Shown here one piece after another: positions 4,831 through 5,579 of a stretch of 5,579 nucleotides of DNA. The stretch comes from CAYGGE01 sp966250865. Its GTDB lineage: Bacteria; Patescibacteriota; UBA1384; CAYGGE01. Each line of letters begins with the position of its first letter. Position 1 is the stretch's first letter. The translations under genes were made by a program, and so were the position numbers. Location of the stretch: positions 1 through 5,579 of the forward strand of contig CBINIT010000042.1 in assembly GCA_966250865.1 (NCBI GenBank), written 5' to 3'. The notes under the pieces were generated by a model. It ran no database searches. It was not told the DNA's origin and was given only the letters and a program-made list of their open reading frames with translations.

Positions 4831-5544
4831 TTATGAAAGCTTTTCAGCGACGCGTAGCTTAGCGCTACGACTTCTTGAATTCTCTTTGATTTCTTCTTCT
4901 GTTGGTACGATTGGTTTTTTGGTAACTAACTTGAGTAAATGATTGGACCGAAACTGGTTTTTGACGATTCGATCTTCCAGCGAGTGAAAGGTGATGATCG
5001 CCACTCGTCCGCCTGGCTTGAGTAAGCTGACCGCTTGCGGGATGGCTCGTTCGAGTCGTCCGACTTCATCGTTGGTCGCGATGCGTAGCGCCTGGAAGAG
5101 CTTGGCTTTCACTCCTGGGTTCTTCAGGCCCAGCAAGTTAACCAGCTCATGGGTCGTTTCAATCGGCTGCTTGCGTCGCGTGCTGACGATTGCTTGGGCA
5201 AAGCGTTTGGCGTCGTAGAGATCGCCATAGCGGAGGAAGATCTCAGCCAGCTCGCGCTCGCTCCAGCGATTGACGATCTCGCTTGCCGTGGTATCGCTTG
5301 CTTGACTAAAGCGCATGTCTAGCGGCGCATCTGCCTGGAAGCTCAATCCTCTATCTGGATCATCGAGCTGAAGACTCGACATGCCAAGGTCAAAGAGGAT
5401 GGCGTCAGCTGGAGCTATCCCCTGCCTCTGCGCTACTTCTTCGAGATGATCGAAGCCAGTAACGATAAAAGTGGCATTGGGGTAAGCGCTCAAGCGCTTC
5501 GCGGTTTCCGTTAAGGTGCGTTCATCCAGGTCGAGACCGAGGAG
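4831..5544 (-). CDS. rsmH: 16S rRNA (cytosine1402-N4)-methyltransferase, N-terminus missing and probably frameshifted
   Basis: RsmH (MraW) methylates N4 of C1402 in 16S rRNA with S-adenosylmethionine and is commonly near the start of dcw clusters. The readable frame begins LLGLDLDE just inside 5544, a SAM-binding strand and acidic loop. Numbering from a TTG at 5493, it continues with FDLGMSSLQLDDPDRG (34-49), PLDMRF (57-62), FQALRIATNDEVGRLERAI (133-151), PGGRVAIITFHSLEDRIVK (160-178) and NSRSRSAKLRVAEKL (205-219), all RsmH signatures. TTG 5493 is unlikely to be the real start, because LLGLDLDE lies upstream of it. An in-frame TGA sits at 5545-5547. Beyond it the other frame (AARAFARTAAYD, 5579-5544) fits the helix expected after the GGH motif, so a one-base deletion near 5544-5547 is likely. 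The gene continues past the window edge. The stop is TAA, 12 bases before ftsL. Confidence 0.9.
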   Translation of the reverse strand, partial: LLGLDLDERTLTETAKRLSAYPNATFIVTGFDHLEEVAQRQGIAPADAILFDLGMSSLQLDDPDRGLSFQADAPLDMRFSQASDTTASEIVNRWSERELAEIFLRYGDLYDAKRFAQAIVSTRRKQPIETTHELVNLLGLKNPGVKAKLFQALRIATNDEVGRLERAIPQAVSLLKPGGRVAIITFHSLEDRIVKNQFRSNHLLKLVTKKPIVPTEEEIKENSRSRSAKLRVAEKLS

Positions 5545-5579
5545 TCATAGGCGGCGGTGCGGGCAAAGGCGCGGGCGGC

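Noticed and set aside
5545..5547. TGA read as glycine (code 25, Gracilibacteria or Absconditabacteria)
   Set aside because: No other gene here has an internal TGA, whereas such genomes use it often. A one-base deletion explains the protein pattern better. The visible stops are all TAA or TAG, but six genes are too few to infer a code change.
1..5579. Search for CRISPR arrays, tRNA or rRNA genes, insertion sequences and attachment sites
   Set aside because: No regularly spaced repeats, tRNA-like cloverleaf, transposase reading frame or long terminal repeats were seen; the window is nearly fully used by cell wall and division genes.

Overview
The window is part of a division and cell wall (dcw) gene cluster read entirely from the minus strand. 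In transcription order it holds: the C-terminal part of rsmH (16S rRNA methyltransferase), an ftsL-like bitopic division protein, ftsI (division transpeptidase, PBP3 type), mraY (lipid I synthase), an unannotated 51-codon gene with CxxC and HxHxH motifs, pgeF (YfiH/DUF152 peptidoglycan editing factor) and the first 137 codons of murD (D-Glu ligase). GC content is moderate. The order is compressed relative to the textbook cluster: murE and murF are missing between ftsI and mraY, while the small gene and pgeF lie between mraY and murD. Protein wording, short family members and the compressed order suggest a Patescibacteria (CPR) organism, most likely Candidatus Saccharibacteria (TM7). This is inference from recall, not from a database comparison.

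Layout: rsmH, ftsL and ftsI are tightly packed (gaps of 12 and 14 bases) and look like one operon. mraY follows ftsI after 47 bases and lacks a clear Shine-Dalgarno sequence. After mraY the 416-base interval 1186-1601 is an organised cassette. It contains a long inverted repeat across the mraY stop codon, a strong sigma70-type promoter (TTGACA, 17 bases, TAAGAT), an intrinsic terminator only about 20 bases into the predicted transcript, then a small ORF with a strong Shine-Dalgarno sequence, and a second intrinsic terminator. The poly-T end of that second terminator abuts an extended -10 element whose predicted transcription start falls on the first base of pgeF. pgeF and murD overlap as TAATG and are probably translationally coupled.

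How the genes work together: MraY and MurD act in the lipid II pathway, FtsI crosslinks septal peptidoglycan, the FtsL-like protein probably scaffolds the divisome, PgeF corrects stem-peptide errors, and RsmH modifies the ribosomal P site. The most unusual part is the small-gene cassette with its promoter-proximal terminator, which looks like an attenuated or riboregulated leader, or a source of a very short RNA. At the far end of the window rsmH appears to carry a one-base deletion (or an assembly error) that creates an in-frame TGA.
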